Assembly (NCBI GenBank): GCA_021228405.1
Contig: JAJQRF010000007.1
Location: 124,794 to 188,793 of the forward strand
Source of the DNA: Pyrinomonadaceae bacterium
GTDB lineage: Bacteria; Acidobacteriota; Blastocatellia; Pyrinomonadales; Pyrinomonadaceae
Length of the DNA stretch: 64,000 bases
Reading direction: 5' to 3'
The notes beneath the pieces were generated by a model. It did not search any database. It had not been told where the DNA came from and saw only the letters and a program-made list of their open reading frames with translations. How positions within the stretch are numbered: the stretch's first letter is position 1; each line of letters starts with the position of its first letter. This document shows, piece by piece, positions 52,103 through 61,134 of the stretch. A program made the translations under genes and the position numbers.

Positions 52103-52735
52103 CTAAAAATTCTTTGATTTGATAAAAATATAACCGCTCTTGACCGCGCCCCAAACCTGTTTATCTTCGGCGTTCCACCCGCGATCCCAACTGATTAGTT
52201 TGTCTTTGTATATCGTCACTTCCGAAGTCGCATAAGTTGCACCGCGCAAATTGCTCAAACATTCTTTGCCCGGAGTTGCACCGCTGAAAGTGTCGTCTGT
52301 ATTTTTGTGCAGGAAGATCGCACAACCTTGTCGGTCAACAAGTGTATCTTTCGATAAGTTTTTCAATTTCGCCGCGTCTTGCCAACCGCCGATGTAATTT
52401 TCCGCGCCGTTGATTTCGTAAACTTTGCTGACGATTGTTTTTTCGTCCTGTTTGTAAAGATGGTAAACGCGCTGGCGATACGGCTTGTTTTCCGAATCGG
52501 CGGCGGCTTGCTCGACATAAAACCAAAATCCGTCTTTTTTGTCCGTCCAGATCGGTTTCATCCGCAATTTGATATGAAAAAAAGATGAATCCGCCTTCGA
52601 TTGCTCTTCACTGCTGAATTCGCCCGCCATAAAACCGGCAAGCTTTTTCAAATCTTTTTTGCCTACTTTCTGACTTTGCCCAAAGCACAATCCCGCACCG
52701 AGTAATAAAAGAACAATAACAAAAATTTTTCTCAT
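52103..52735 (-). CDS. Exported CpcT/CpeT chromophore-lyase homologue
   Basis: A 210-residue protein with a signal peptide (LLLLGAGLCFGQ). It carries the CpcT/CpeT pattern: FMAGEFSSEEQS near 35-46, IWTDKKDGFWFYVEQA near 62-77, YRQRVYHLYK, a conserved GC in RQGCAIFLHKNTDDTFSG, and SWDRGWNAEDKQVWGAVKSGYIF at the end. In cyanobacteria the family attaches bilins to phycobiliproteins. In this organism a bilin target is not expected, so it probably has another small-molecule-binding role in the periplasm. It lies between MmsA and an unknown gene. Confidence 0.85.
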   Translation of the reverse strand: MRKIFVIVLLLLGAGLCFGQSQKVGKKDLKKLAGFMAGEFSSEEQSKADSSFFHIKLRMKPIWTDKKDGFWFYVEQAAADSENKPYRQRVYHLYKQDEKTIVSKVYEINGAENYIGGWQDAAKLKNLSKDTLVDRQGCAIFLHKNTDDTFSGATPGKECLSNLRGATYATSEVTIYKDKLISWDRGWNAEDKQVWGAVKSGYIFIKSKNF

Positions 52736-52756
52736 AAATTCTCAATCTCGAATTGC

Positions 52757-54214
52757 TTAACTCATCCAATTGATTCCGGCTTCGGGATTCCATTTGGTCG
52801 TGGTTTTCTTCAATTTCGTCCAAAATTCGATTGACGATTTGCCCGTGATGTCGTTCGCGCCGAAGCGTGAATCGTTCCAGCCGCCGAAGGAAAAAGGTTC
52901 GCGCGGGACGGGAACACCAATGTTTACGCCGATCATTCCTGCCGAAGCGTGTTCCATCACGTAACGCGCCGCACCGCCCGATTGCGTAAAGACCGAAGCC
53001 GCGTTGCCGTATGGATTGGCATTTTCGATTCTGAGAGCTTCATCCAGATTTTCCGTCCGCATAATCGAGATCACGGGTCCGAAAATTTCTTCCGTCGCGA
53101 CAGACATTTCGGGTTTCACATAATCGATCACGGTCGGACCGACATAAGTTCCGTTTTCCTTTCCTTCGACAATTGCGCCGCGTCCGTCAACGAGAATTTT
53201 CGCGCCGTCTTTTTCGGCTTCCGTGATGTAATTTTCGATGCGTTCCTTTGCCGCTTTGGAAATCACCGCACCGAGATTTTTGCCCGGAACTATCTTTCGC
53301 GCTTCGTCGCAAATCTGTGAAATTATCGAATCGACATTGCCGACCGCAAGCATCGCCGAAGCCGCCATACAACGCTGTCCGGCACAACCTGACATCGACG
53401 CGGTGACGTTTGAAGCCGTCATCGAAGGATTTGCGTCGGGCAAAACGAAGAGATGATTTTTCGCACCGCCGAGCGCGATACAGCGTTTCAAATTATGCGT
53501 CGCCTGTTGATAAACCAACTTTGCAACTTTGGTCGAACCGACAAAACTCACGGCTTCAATGTCTTCGTGCGCACAGATCGCTTCGACGATCTCACGACCG
53601 CCGTTGATGATATTGAAAACGCCGTCGGGCAAGCCCGATTCCTTCAAAAGTTGCGCCATTCGCAAACACGATAAGGGCACTAATTCCGAAGGCTTCATAA
53701 TCATCGTGTTGCCGAGCACGAGCGCGTTCGGCATCGTCCAATTCGGAACCATCAGCGGAAAATTGAACGGCACGATCGACGCGACAACACCGAGCGGAAA
53801 ATGTTCCGTGCGGCATTCAACGCCCTTTGAAACTTCCAGAATCTCGCCCGAAACCAATTGCGGCATCGAACATGCAAATTCCGTAAGTTCTATTGATTTC
53901 TCGACTTCCGCCTTTGCTTCATCCCACGTTTTGCCGTTCTCTTCCGACACGAGCGCAGTCAATTCTTCAAAATTCTTTTCGAGTAAATAGCGGTATTTAA
54001 AGAAAACCTGAACGCGTTCTTTGATCGGCGTGTTCGACCATTTCGGAAACGCATTTTTTGCCGATTCGACCGCTTTGTTCAACTCTTCAACGCCCGACAT
54101 CGGAACTTTCGACAAATGATTTCCGTCAATCGGCGAAACTACGTCCAGACTTTCCGTCGAAACGCTTTCATAAAAATTGCCGTCGTAATAATTTTTAACT
54201 GCTTCGTATTTCAT
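52757..54214 (-). CDS. mmsA: CoA-acylating methylmalonate/malonate-semialdehyde dehydrogenase
   Basis: A 485-residue aldehyde dehydrogenase of the MmsA/IolA group, converting (methyl)malonate semialdehyde to propionyl-CoA or acetyl-CoA. PFNFPLMVPNW near 150, the FVGSTKVAKLVY cofactor loop near 222-233 and the catalytic Cys in GQRCMAASAM near 275 are seen; the Glu general base of other ALDHs is replaced in this group, here by the GGAKNH block, which is its signature. In pyrimidine degradation it uses the semialdehyde from beta-alanine transamination. No aminotransferase is adjacent. Also possible: valine catabolism. Confidence 0.95.
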   Translation of the reverse strand: MKYEAVKNYYDGNFYESVSTESLDVVSPIDGNHLSKVPMSGVEELNKAVESAKNAFPKWSNTPIKERVQVFFKYRYLLEKNFEELTALVSEENGKTWDEAKAEVEKSIELTEFACSMPQLVSGEILEVSKGVECRTEHFPLGVVASIVPFNFPLMVPNWTMPNALVLGNTMIMKPSELVPLSCLRMAQLLKESGLPDGVFNIINGGREIVEAICAHEDIEAVSFVGSTKVAKLVYQQATHNLKRCIALGGAKNHLFVLPDANPSMTASNVTASMSGCAGQRCMAASAMLAVGNVDSIISQICDEARKIVPGKNLGAVISKAAKERIENYITEAEKDGAKILVDGRGAIVEGKENGTYVGPTVIDYVKPEMSVATEEIFGPVISIMRTENLDEALRIENANPYGNAASVFTQSGGAARYVMEHASAGMIGVNIGVPVPREPFSFGGWNDSRFGANDITGKSSIEFWTKLKKTTTKWNPEAGINWMS

Positions 54215-54373
54215 AAATTCTCTTTAATATAGCACTAAAACTAAAATAATCATTCCGTGAACCGGGCAAAGAATATTTCGATTTTGTTTTTAATTATAGG
54301 TCAAATGATCCGTGCTTTTGCAGAGTTCGGGCGTTTTGAAAATTTGTCTTGAAACTTTCCGGAAATCTTGAAT

Positions 54374-55225
54374 TTAGACCGCATTTTTCAGCACCGCTTT
54401 CGGCAAACGGCTAATGAAATCCGCAATTTCACCGTAATTTTTTATCCGGTGCGGAATGATCCAAACCGTTTCTCCGCCTGAAAAAGCCAATTCTTCGCGC
54501 CAAACGTATCTTTTCATATACCGGTTGAGAGCCGTCTGCGTGACGACACCGCAAAACTGTGTCCAGGGAAAATGCCGTCCATCGCTGCGCATCACGCCCG
54601 AATTATCGAAATATTCAATGCTGTTTCTTTTCGCACGAACCGTCAAAAAAACGATAAATAATATGACCGCCAAGGGGAAAAACGAAAACGCTCCTTTGAT
54701 GATGATTTCGCGCGCGGTCGAAAAAGGGCTGGTCAGCGTTTGATAAAAAACAAACCCGGGAACCAGCGTGAAAAACGCGATCACGCCGCCAAGCAGAACG
54801 CTTTGAAAATTTGAATATCTGACCTCGATCTTCGCAGTCGGTATCGGAAAAGATTGCGCGTTGATTTCTTCGTAAAAATTTTTCCTACGGCGCGCTTTAA
54901 AGGCTTTCGTAAAAAGCAAAGCGGAAATTCCCAGAAGCACTAATGCGCCCGCGCCGCTCAAAAGCATTTCGAGCCGATAACGGCTTGCGCGTGAACTGAA
55001 AGACGTGATTCGTTCCGCGTATTCCTGTCCGGCTTCGGGCGCGTCGGTTTTACGAGAATTTTCTTTTAACTGTTCGATAAAATCGGTTGCGTGGCGGTAT
55101 TCGCCGAAGTTGTAAAAAGCCCAATATGACGGAGCGAGCGCGAAAAGCAGAAAAAACACGCCCATCATCGCATTGAATAATGCTTTATCAGGTGGCTCGG
55201 CGCGCTTTATTTTGACATTTTTCAT
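54374..55225 (-). CDS. Membrane protein of unknown function
   Basis: A 283-residue protein with four membrane segments, two at about 18-38 and 87-107 and two at about 147-167 and 178-198, and short polar loops. The C-terminal part (about 205-283) looks like a PH-like bacterial domain (RNSIEYFDNSGVMRSDGRHFPW). I do not recognise the family. It overlaps the preceding zinc-knuckle gene by 4 bp (ATGA), so the two are translationally coupled. Confidence 0.7.
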   Translation of the reverse strand: MKNVKIKRAEPPDKALFNAMMGVFFLLFALAPSYWAFYNFGEYRHATDFIEQLKENSRKTDAPEAGQEYAERITSFSSRASRYRLEMLLSGAGALVLLGISALLFTKAFKARRRKNFYEEINAQSFPIPTAKIEVRYSNFQSVLLGGVIAFFTLVPGFVFYQTLTSPFSTAREIIIKGAFSFFPLAVILFIVFLTVRAKRNSIEYFDNSGVMRSDGRHFPWTQFCGVVTQTALNRYMKRYVWREELAFSGGETVWIIPHRIKNYGEIADFISRLPKAVLKNAV

Positions 55226-55461
55226 AATTTTTCGGATTCGTCAGGCATCCACGGAATCCCGGCGGTGCGCATCGGCGGCACATAAACGCATCTGCCTTTT
55301 TCCGCGTTCGAGTTTAATTCTTCGTCCGTTTGCACCGAAAAAACATCGTTCCCGCACTGTCCGCAATGACGAACTTTTTCATTGTCCGTTATCTTCAAAT
55401 CGTCCCAGTTCTGTGAACATTCAAATTTGAAAACATATTGTTTAGCGTCTTTTTCGTTCAT
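55222..55461 (-). CDS. Small CxxC zinc-knuckle-like protein
   Basis: A 79-residue protein. After FKFECSQNWDDLKITDNEKV it has HCGQCGNDVF and a further Cys in KGRCVYVPP, a pattern like small zinc-binding domains of the form C-W-W-L...C-x-x-C. It overlaps the start of the membrane-protein gene downstream by 4 bp and lies 32 nt after the next gene upstream. Function unknown; zinc or iron-sulphur binding is inference. Confidence 0.65.
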   Translation of the reverse strand: MNEKDAKQYVFKFECSQNWDDLKITDNEKVRHCGQCGNDVFSVQTDEELNSNAEKGRCVYVPPMRTAGIPWMPDESEKL

Positions 55462-55493
55462 TAATTTTATTTTCCTCTTCGAGTTTCAAACGC

Positions 55494-55724
55494 TTAATCG
55501 CGCGACGAAGGAAATTTCCAAGCCAAACCTTTTTCGTAAAGTCCGGCACAAGCGGCGCAAAATTTTTCGTTCGGCTTCCATTTCCGGCTCGAAATCCAGC
55601 CGAGAATATCCATTTCGTCTTCGGAAAATTTTTCGCATAAAGGCTGCAAAAAATTTCCGATTCCGCCGATGTGAAATTGCGAATCGGGATTTTTCATTTC
55701 CTTCAAAATTGCCGGTTCCAGCAT
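55494..55724 (-). CDS. Short protein of unknown function
   Basis: 76 residues, acidic to neutral, with Cys in PLCEKFS and KFCAACAGLYEKG, the last a CxxC pair. FHIGGIGNFLQPLCE opens the ordered part. No family recognised. It lies only 7 nt after the SseB-like gene and on the same strand, so it is likely cotranscribed. Confidence 0.6.
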   Translation of the reverse strand: MLEPAILKEMKNPDSQFHIGGIGNFLQPLCEKFSEDEMDILGWISSRKWKPNEKFCAACAGLYEKGLAWKFPSSRD

Positions 55725-55731
55725 AAAGATT

Positions 55732-58020
55732 TTACGAGGCGGATCGATAATTGACGCTTTCGAGAAGCGGCTGAATCGCAGCTTCCAATTTCAAAACGTC
55801 TTCGCGCGCGCCTTGAAAAGCGTGATAAAAAACGCCCGTTTGATTATCGAGATTCTTGCAAAGCTCGAAACTCACCTTCAACTCGCTCTGCGTTTGAACG
55901 TGACGCAAATGATTGCTATGGATAGTATTAACGCCGATTCGCACACCGTTGTTCGGGTTCAGATAAAGAAATCGGCGAATCTGCAAATATGCGCCGTGCG
56001 AATTTGATACGATATTTTCGACTTGGTCATTTTTTCCGCTTTCTTCAAATCTGAGCAAAGTCAGATATTCGCCCGTTCCCTGAAAATCTTGCAGAAGCGG
56101 CACGATCGCTTCGTAAAAAGGCGCAATCGATGTATCGAAATCGACCGTGCCGACTTTATTGACGGTCAAATTCAGATCGAAACCGCCGTCGGGCGTTTCG
56201 CTCACGCCAAAATTTGCTAAATTGTCCTGTTTACTTTGCGCTTCAGCCCGGTTTTGAGTTTGAAGATATGCGTCAATATATGTCTTAAATTCATCTACCG
56301 CAACGTTTTTGAACGCACCGTTTCCTTCACCGATGTAAAACCAATACTTATTAAGCTCGTTGTTTTGGACAACGCTCCAATCGGTTCCTTGTATTCTTTC
56401 GGGAGAAATCACGGACGAATTAGCTTCGAGAACGACGTAGCGCGAACCGTCGCTGTTCCCCGAACGCCAATCTGCGCCGTAAAACTGTTCGTAAAGTTTT
56501 TCGAGATATTCGTCTTTTATTTGCAGATTTTCCGTCCAACTGCGCGGAATCCAGCAGAAAAAATTGCAGTTGTAAGTGCTTTTTGAAACCGTCCCCGACG
56601 GAAACATCAGTCCGTCCGTGATGGTCAAAATCAATGTCGTGTAACCTGTTTCAGCGATCTTTTCAACCGGCGGATTCAACTTTGCAAGATGATCTTTGAT
56701 CGGCTGTAACTGTTTGATCGGAATGAAGAAATCAGCACTTCCCGAATCGGAATTGAACCATACGCCATACGTGCCGTGTTCGATAAAACCTTCGAGATAC
56801 GGAATTATCGTGTCAGTCGGCAGGGTCAAAATTTTTGCCGAACCGTCCGCTTCGGTCAGATTATTTTCACGCGCAAAACGCATTAATCTTTCCTCATCGG
56901 TAAAAACGCGAATCATCGGTTGATTGTCGGCTGTTGCCGGATTTGAAGCGACATACGGATAAATATCGGGAAGTTCGCCGCGAGCAATGAAATTCCATTT
57001 TTCAAGCGCGAATACTGCACCGAAGAGCGCGTTCAAATCTTCCATCGCGTTCGTTTCTATCGCTTTTCTCGACAACGCATCGAAATCGAATCGGCTTTCG
57101 GCAGGTTTTTCATCGACCGGTTCGACACGTTTTTGCGGTGTTTCGTCCATCGGCAGATCAGCATTCGGAATGACTTTTTTGATAAGAAATTTTGCCATCT
57201 CGTCCGCAAGTTCTGCGTCATCCTGAAGCTTTTTAATTCCGCTTTCCGACTGCTGAAAATAGGCAAATGCGAGCGTCGGCATCAAAAATTTTCGTTTCTC
57301 CAGACAAGTTTCGATATAAGCCCTGAACAGTTTTGGCGGCATATTTTGCTGAACGCGAACGCTTTCAAACATTTCCGCCGTGTTGGAAATTATCTGCTCT
57401 CCGGATTCATCGGAAACGCCGTCCATTGCCGACGCACTGCCCGCGATCATTGACGAAAACACTTCGTTTTCCCGTTCAAAATCGGCGATCACATCGGCGT
57501 TTTCTTCGATCAGTTTGTCTAAATTACCCGAAGCGTTTTCGGCAGACGGTTTCTCCAACAAACCTTTGTTTTTCAAATGATCGTGAATCGGGCGCATCAT
57601 TTTCAGGTCGTGATGAAAACCGTGCGAGTCGATGTTCGGATTAAAGAAAATCTTGGTGATCTTGAACGGCGCAAGGCGGTCGAAAAAATCCAGAATGCCG
57701 TCGGTCGAAATACGCATTACCAAATCTTCGGGCTTGTTCGGCGCGTTCGGATTTTCGTCCGTTGCACCGAATTTTATCCCTTGTTCGGCAATAAATTTCG
57801 TCGCACGTGCGCCGTCGGTAAAAACCGTCAGGGTAATTTCGTCGCCGAGCGATTTGAACGGCATACAGTAAGGCATCTTATATTGAAACTCCGCGTCGGC
57901 GATAAAATACCATTCGGGAAGCGAAAAAACGGCGGCGAAAAGATTTTCAAAATCGCTTTCGCCCGCATTCGGCGCGAAAGCATTACCCGCCAGTTCGTCA
58001 AAATTTACGTTGTTTGTCAT
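55732..58020 (-). CDS. Large soluble protein with duplicated SseB-like domains
   Basis: A 762-residue cytoplasmic protein with two clearly homologous domains, about 23-150 and 328-448. Shared features are DFENLFAAVFSL/DLNALFGAVFAL, W-F-A in the next strand, VFTDGARATKF/VFTDEERLMRFA and a closing PIHDHLK/PIKDHLA. The fold resembles the SseB N-terminal domain that occurs in secretion chaperones and enhanced-serine-sensitivity proteins; that assignment is tentative. The final 130 residues (DTSIAPFYEAIVPLLQ to LESVNYRSAS) are paralogous to the next upstream gene product. No catalytic motif is visible. Confidence 0.75.
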   Translation of the reverse strand: MTNNVNFDELAGNAFAPNAGESDFENLFAAVFSLPEWYFIADAEFQYKMPYCMPFKSLGDEITLTVFTDGARATKFIAEQGIKFGATDENPNAPNKPEDLVMRISTDGILDFFDRLAPFKITKIFFNPNIDSHGFHHDLKMMRPIHDHLKNKGLLEKPSAENASGNLDKLIEENADVIADFERENEVFSSMIAGSASAMDGVSDESGEQIISNTAEMFESVRVQQNMPPKLFRAYIETCLEKRKFLMPTLAFAYFQQSESGIKKLQDDAELADEMAKFLIKKVIPNADLPMDETPQKRVEPVDEKPAESRFDFDALSRKAIETNAMEDLNALFGAVFALEKWNFIARGELPDIYPYVASNPATADNQPMIRVFTDEERLMRFARENNLTEADGSAKILTLPTDTIIPYLEGFIEHGTYGVWFNSDSGSADFFIPIKQLQPIKDHLAKLNPPVEKIAETGYTTLILTITDGLMFPSGTVSKSTYNCNFFCWIPRSWTENLQIKDEYLEKLYEQFYGADWRSGNSDGSRYVVLEANSSVISPERIQGTDWSVVQNNELNKYWFYIGEGNGAFKNVAVDEFKTYIDAYLQTQNRAEAQSKQDNLANFGVSETPDGGFDLNLTVNKVGTVDFDTSIAPFYEAIVPLLQDFQGTGEYLTLLRFEESGKNDQVENIVSNSHGAYLQIRRFLYLNPNNGVRIGVNTIHSNHLRHVQTQSELKVSFELCKNLDNQTGVFYHAFQGAREDVLKLEAAIQPLLESVNYRSAS

Positions 58021-58060
58021 AAGTTTGGTGTTTGTATCCTGATTTGATTTTTCGACTAAA

Positions 58061-58543
58061 TTACTGCTGTAAATTGTTTATTTTCGCTTCGTGCGACCGG
58101 AAATTATATTTTTCCAGAACGGGTGCGATCTCTTTTCGCAACGTTTCGAGCTCGCTTTTTTCACCGCGAAATTTCAAGATCACGCTGAAATTTCCCGAAA
58201 TGTGTTTCAATCCTGAAATATAATCGCTGATAAAAATCTTGAAAGCCAATTTTTCGCCCGTTTTTTCGTGAATGAGCGCATCAGATGCAAGCGTCAATTC
58301 AAACGCGCCGTTGGCATACGGGCTTTCCTGCCATTTCAGATAACGCACGGCGTTCGGCACGCCGCCGATCAAAACATCGTGTTCGATTCCGTAAATGCTT
58401 TCGGCAAGCGAAGGTTTGTCCGCCGGAAACTGCGCCGTCACGCCGTAATTTTTAAGAAACGGCAACATCGCTTCGTAAAATGCTTCGAGCGGCGTTTCGC
58501 GGCTGATTTCGCCGTGTTCTTCATATTCAAAAACATCGTTCAT
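58061..58543 (-). CDS. Paralogue of the C-terminus of the SseB-like protein
   Basis: A 160-residue soluble protein. TPLEAFYEAMLPFLKN and the closing ELETLRKEIAPVLEKYNFRS match, in order, SIAPFYEAIVPLLQD and VLKLEAAIQPLLESVNYRS at the end of the 762-residue protein downstream. The two genes are 40 nt apart on the same strand. A gene-fusion or duplication event links them. No function known. Confidence 0.72.
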   Translation of the reverse strand: MNDVFEYEEHGEISRETPLEAFYEAMLPFLKNYGVTAQFPADKPSLAESIYGIEHDVLIGGVPNAVRYLKWQESPYANGAFELTLASDALIHEKTGEKLAFKIFISDYISGLKHISGNFSVILKFRGEKSELETLRKEIAPVLEKYNFRSHEAKINNLQQ

Positions 58544-58555
58544 TTCTTAAAAAAT

Positions 58556-59683
58556 CTAGGTTTTCTGAAGCCAATATTGTCTTTCCTCGGCGTAAGTCAT
58601 ACTGTAAATTTCCAGAAATTCGCAATGGTAATTTAAGATCGAATCAGCGTCTGGATTTGCTTCGGCATAAGCCGGATCGATCTCTTCGATCGCCCAGCTT
58701 TTCGGCGGCAGATTCCCGTCCTGAAATCGCAAAAACCACATTTTCGGCGAATAATAAAGCTCGTTCAGCTCAGTGCTTTCGACCAGATACAGTTCGCTTC
58801 CAAGCTCCGATCGGTCAATTAATTTCGGACTGAGCGCGAAAAAAGCGTCGGGATTGCACCAGATCGCCTGATGCCGTTGGGCGTTGTTCTTAATCTTCAA
58901 AATTTCGTTGAAAGTCATCCGCCCACTGACAACCGTTTTCCAAAAATCCTTTTCAAATTCAACGCCGTGGAGATAATAAAATCCGGTGTTATCGCTCCAC
59001 GCGACCGCCGCTTTTTGTGTCGAATGAAGAACGTCCGAATTCGCCGAAACTTGCGGTTTTTCGCAGACAAAAACGGTATTCCCGACGAAAAAGGTGATCG
59101 GCAAATTAAGCAAAACGTCGAAATATTTCTGCGGACTCAAACCGTCGAACATTTCGCCCATCAGCGTCGCGTAATACAAATATCTGGTTTGCGAATAAAA
59201 AAGATATAAAACGTGGCTGTCGTAACTGTTTTTTGCAAGCAGCCGACTTGAAAGCCGTCGTCCAAATAATTGATAAAGTTCCGAATCGATCGCAGATTTA
59301 AAGTGCTCCGTGTGTTGTTTATAAGTCAGCAAACCCGCTTTTAAGCGATGCCGTGAGCGAAGAGCCAAACTCGTCTGCGTCAGAAAACCGTGAAAATCCG
59401 CAGAATAGCGAAGAATGTCAGGCGGTGAATTATGCCATCTGCCGACTTCACGATTATTTTTGTCCAAATGTGCTTTGACCAAACCGACCAGATTTTCAAA
59501 CGATTCGGCAAAAATCACGGTTGGCGGTTCGCCTTTGGATGTGCAGATTTCATTCAAGAGCGCGACCGCCTTTTCGCGGTCAACCGGCTGTGCGGCTAAA
59601 TCTGCCCATTCTTTGAGGCACAAGGAAATTTGTGCCGCCTGTTCCGGCGTGAGTTTTTCGGCGTTTTTGTTTTGCATCTTCAT
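58556..59683 (-). CDS. Unrecognised 375-residue soluble protein
   Basis: Start taken as ATG 59683; a TTG at 59692 is alternative. The protein is soluble, without signal peptide, with many aromatic residues and helices (EQAAQISLCLKEWADLAAQP, LDKNNREVGRWHNSPPDILRYSADFHGFL), and Cys only at LCLK, ICTSK, VCEKP, IWCNP and HCEF. I find no conserved catalytic pattern. It is separated by 12 nt from the gene downstream and belongs to the contiguous minus-strand block of unknown genes. Confidence 0.68.
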   Translation of the reverse strand: MKMQNKNAEKLTPEQAAQISLCLKEWADLAAQPVDREKAVALLNEICTSKGEPPTVIFAESFENLVGLVKAHLDKNNREVGRWHNSPPDILRYSADFHGFLTQTSLALRSRHRLKAGLLTYKQHTEHFKSAIDSELYQLFGRRLSSRLLAKNSYDSHVLYLFYSQTRYLYYATLMGEMFDGLSPQKYFDVLLNLPITFFVGNTVFVCEKPQVSANSDVLHSTQKAAVAWSDNTGFYYLHGVEFEKDFWKTVVSGRMTFNEILKIKNNAQRHQAIWCNPDAFFALSPKLIDRSELGSELYLVESTELNELYYSPKMWFLRFQDGNLPPKSWAIEEIDPAYAEANPDADSILNYHCEFLEIYSMTYAEERQYWLQKT

Positions 59684-59696
59684 CGTCAGCAAAGGT

Positions 59697-60107
59697 TTAT
59701 TTTTCGATTAATTTTTCAAAAATCGCCCGCGCGTGCGGCGTTCGTGTGCGCCATTCAATATCGCCCGAAGAGTTTTCGAGAAAAAGCTGCGGCTCGAATT
59801 CAAACAATAAAGTGTCTTCTGTTTCGAGCGAAATTTTTATCTTTTGCAATCGCTCGTCGGTCAATAAAATATTGATGACGGGCTGTGAATATTGCTGTAA
59901 AATCAAACGCTTTTCCGTCAAAATGATCGCGCCTGCAAACCATCGCCGTTTCCAATTGGAATATCTTCCCGGCGCGCGGAAATTTTTGTAGGTCAGCGTA
60001 GATTTGATGCCTTCGTCCGACGCAATAATCCGTTCGTTTTTCAGTTCTTTTATGGTCGCTTTGCGGATTTTTCCGGCACCGAAAATCTTGTAGAGCCAAC
60101 TTTTCAT
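59697..60107 (-). CDS. Small protein of unknown function (136 aa)
   Basis: A basic N-terminus (MKSWLYKIFGAGKIRK) is followed by a beta-rich domain with SNWKRRWFAGAIILTEKRLIL, which resembles a PH-like fold strand pattern (WFAGAIILTEKRLIL). No signal peptide. It is 9 nt from the next gene upstream and 13 nt from the one downstream. Confidence 0.6.
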   Translation of the reverse strand: MKSWLYKIFGAGKIRKATIKELKNERIIASDEGIKSTLTYKNFRAPGRYSNWKRRWFAGAIILTEKRLILQQYSQPVINILLTDERLQKIKISLETEDTLLFEFEPQLFLENSSGDIEWRTRTPHARAIFEKLIEK

Positions 60108-60116
60108 AGATTTCTT

Positions 60117-60593
60117 TTAATAGCCCTGCTGATCCAAAATCTCCAAATACCGTTCGTGGTCGTCGTCGAGCATTTGATTGATTTCGTCATATACGACAAG
60201 AGCTTTTCGCGGCAAAAGCGGCTTGAAATTTCTTCGCGGCGGGTTTTGACTGATGAATTTTTCAAACAAAACTTTGAGCGTGTAAGCAAAATAGTCGCCC
60301 GTCGCTGATTCGCAGAAATCCACTAATTCAGCGAGCAGATTTTCGAGCATTACGTGATGCGATCTGTCGCTTACGAGGCTGTCAATATTCAAATACAAAT
60401 CCCAGCTAAAACTATTCCAGCTGAACGGCTTGTCGCGTTCTTTAACCGTTAAACCGTTGAGCGCGAAATGCTTTTTCAAAATTAAAAAAGCATATTCCGC
60501 CTGCTCTTTTTCGGTTCTTTCCGATTTCAGCCATTCATCGAGCGGCGGCGGTTCTTCCCAAATTTCAGAAGTTTGTTTGCTTTCATTTTCCAT
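60117..60593 (-). CDS. Small acidic protein of unknown function
   Basis: I choose ATG 60593 (MENESKQTSEIW) because AAGGAACGAG lies in front of it; a GTG at 60650 would add 19 residues. The protein of 158 residues is strongly acidic and helical, with IWEEPPPLDEWLKSER near the N-terminus and KALVVYDEINQMLDDDHERY at the C-terminus. No motif recognised. It resembles the small cytosolic partners seen in toxin-immunity clusters only in being acidic, which is not evidence. Confidence 0.6.
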   Translation of the reverse strand: MENESKQTSEIWEEPPPLDEWLKSERTEKEQAEYAFLILKKHFALNGLTVKERDKPFSWNSFSWDLYLNIDSLVSDRSHHVMLENLLAELVDFCESATGDYFAYTLKVLFEKFISQNPPRRNFKPLLPRKALVVYDEINQMLDDDHERYLEILDQQGY

Positions 60594-60655
60594 AAAAATT
60601 CTCGTTCCTTCATAGCCGAATTTCTTTGATTCTTCGACCGAAAAATGCACTCTTT

Positions 60656-61132
60656 CTACATAAAATATTTCCTTGTAAAATCTTTCACCGTCCGGTAAAT
60701 TTCAAGCGCGTGGCGATGCGGTTTTTTGTCTAAAATCTTTTGATACCGTTCGCGGCTCTCCGGCGTTTCGGCTTCATTCTCAATATATTCCTCGATCTGG
60801 TCAATAAACCATTCGTTTGAAAACGCTTTGAACACGCCCGAATTTCCGGTGTTGATAAAATCAATATTTCGCCATTCAACTTCGGCGTGATGACGCACAT
60901 TAGCGGAGCGCAAATCCGTTAAGATTTCTTCTTTTTCGATGATTTCAAAAATCTTTGTCAGAAAAGTTTCGACCACTGGACGGTCGAGAAAGATGTTTTT
61001 TTTCTTCAATCCTTCCGAAAAATCGCACGAGATTTTATCGCCGGAATCGAATTTGATTTCAACCGTTACCGCAGGTGAACCATAGCAAGTTCCGCGATAA
61101 ACCATACTGCGAAAAAAGGAATTTTCATTCAT
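60656..61132 (-). CDS. Soluble protein of unknown function (158 aa)
   Basis: Start at ATG 61132 (MNENSFFRSMVYRGTCYG), 2 nt after the NCS1 permease stop; a longer reading would run inside the permease gene. VTVEIKFDSGDKISCDFSEGL is beta-like and the C-terminus is helical (ESRERYQKILDKKPHRHALEIYRTVKDF). Two Cys, no motif recognised. The tight spacing to the permease suggests cotranscription. Confidence 0.65.
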   Translation of the reverse strand: MNENSFFRSMVYRGTCYGSPAVTVEIKFDSGDKISCDFSEGLKKKNIFLDRPVVETFLTKIFEIIEKEEILTDLRSANVRHHAEVEWRNIDFINTGNSGVFKAFSNEWFIDQIEEYIENEAETPESRERYQKILDKKPHRHALEIYRTVKDFTRKYFM

Positions 61133-61134
61133 TG

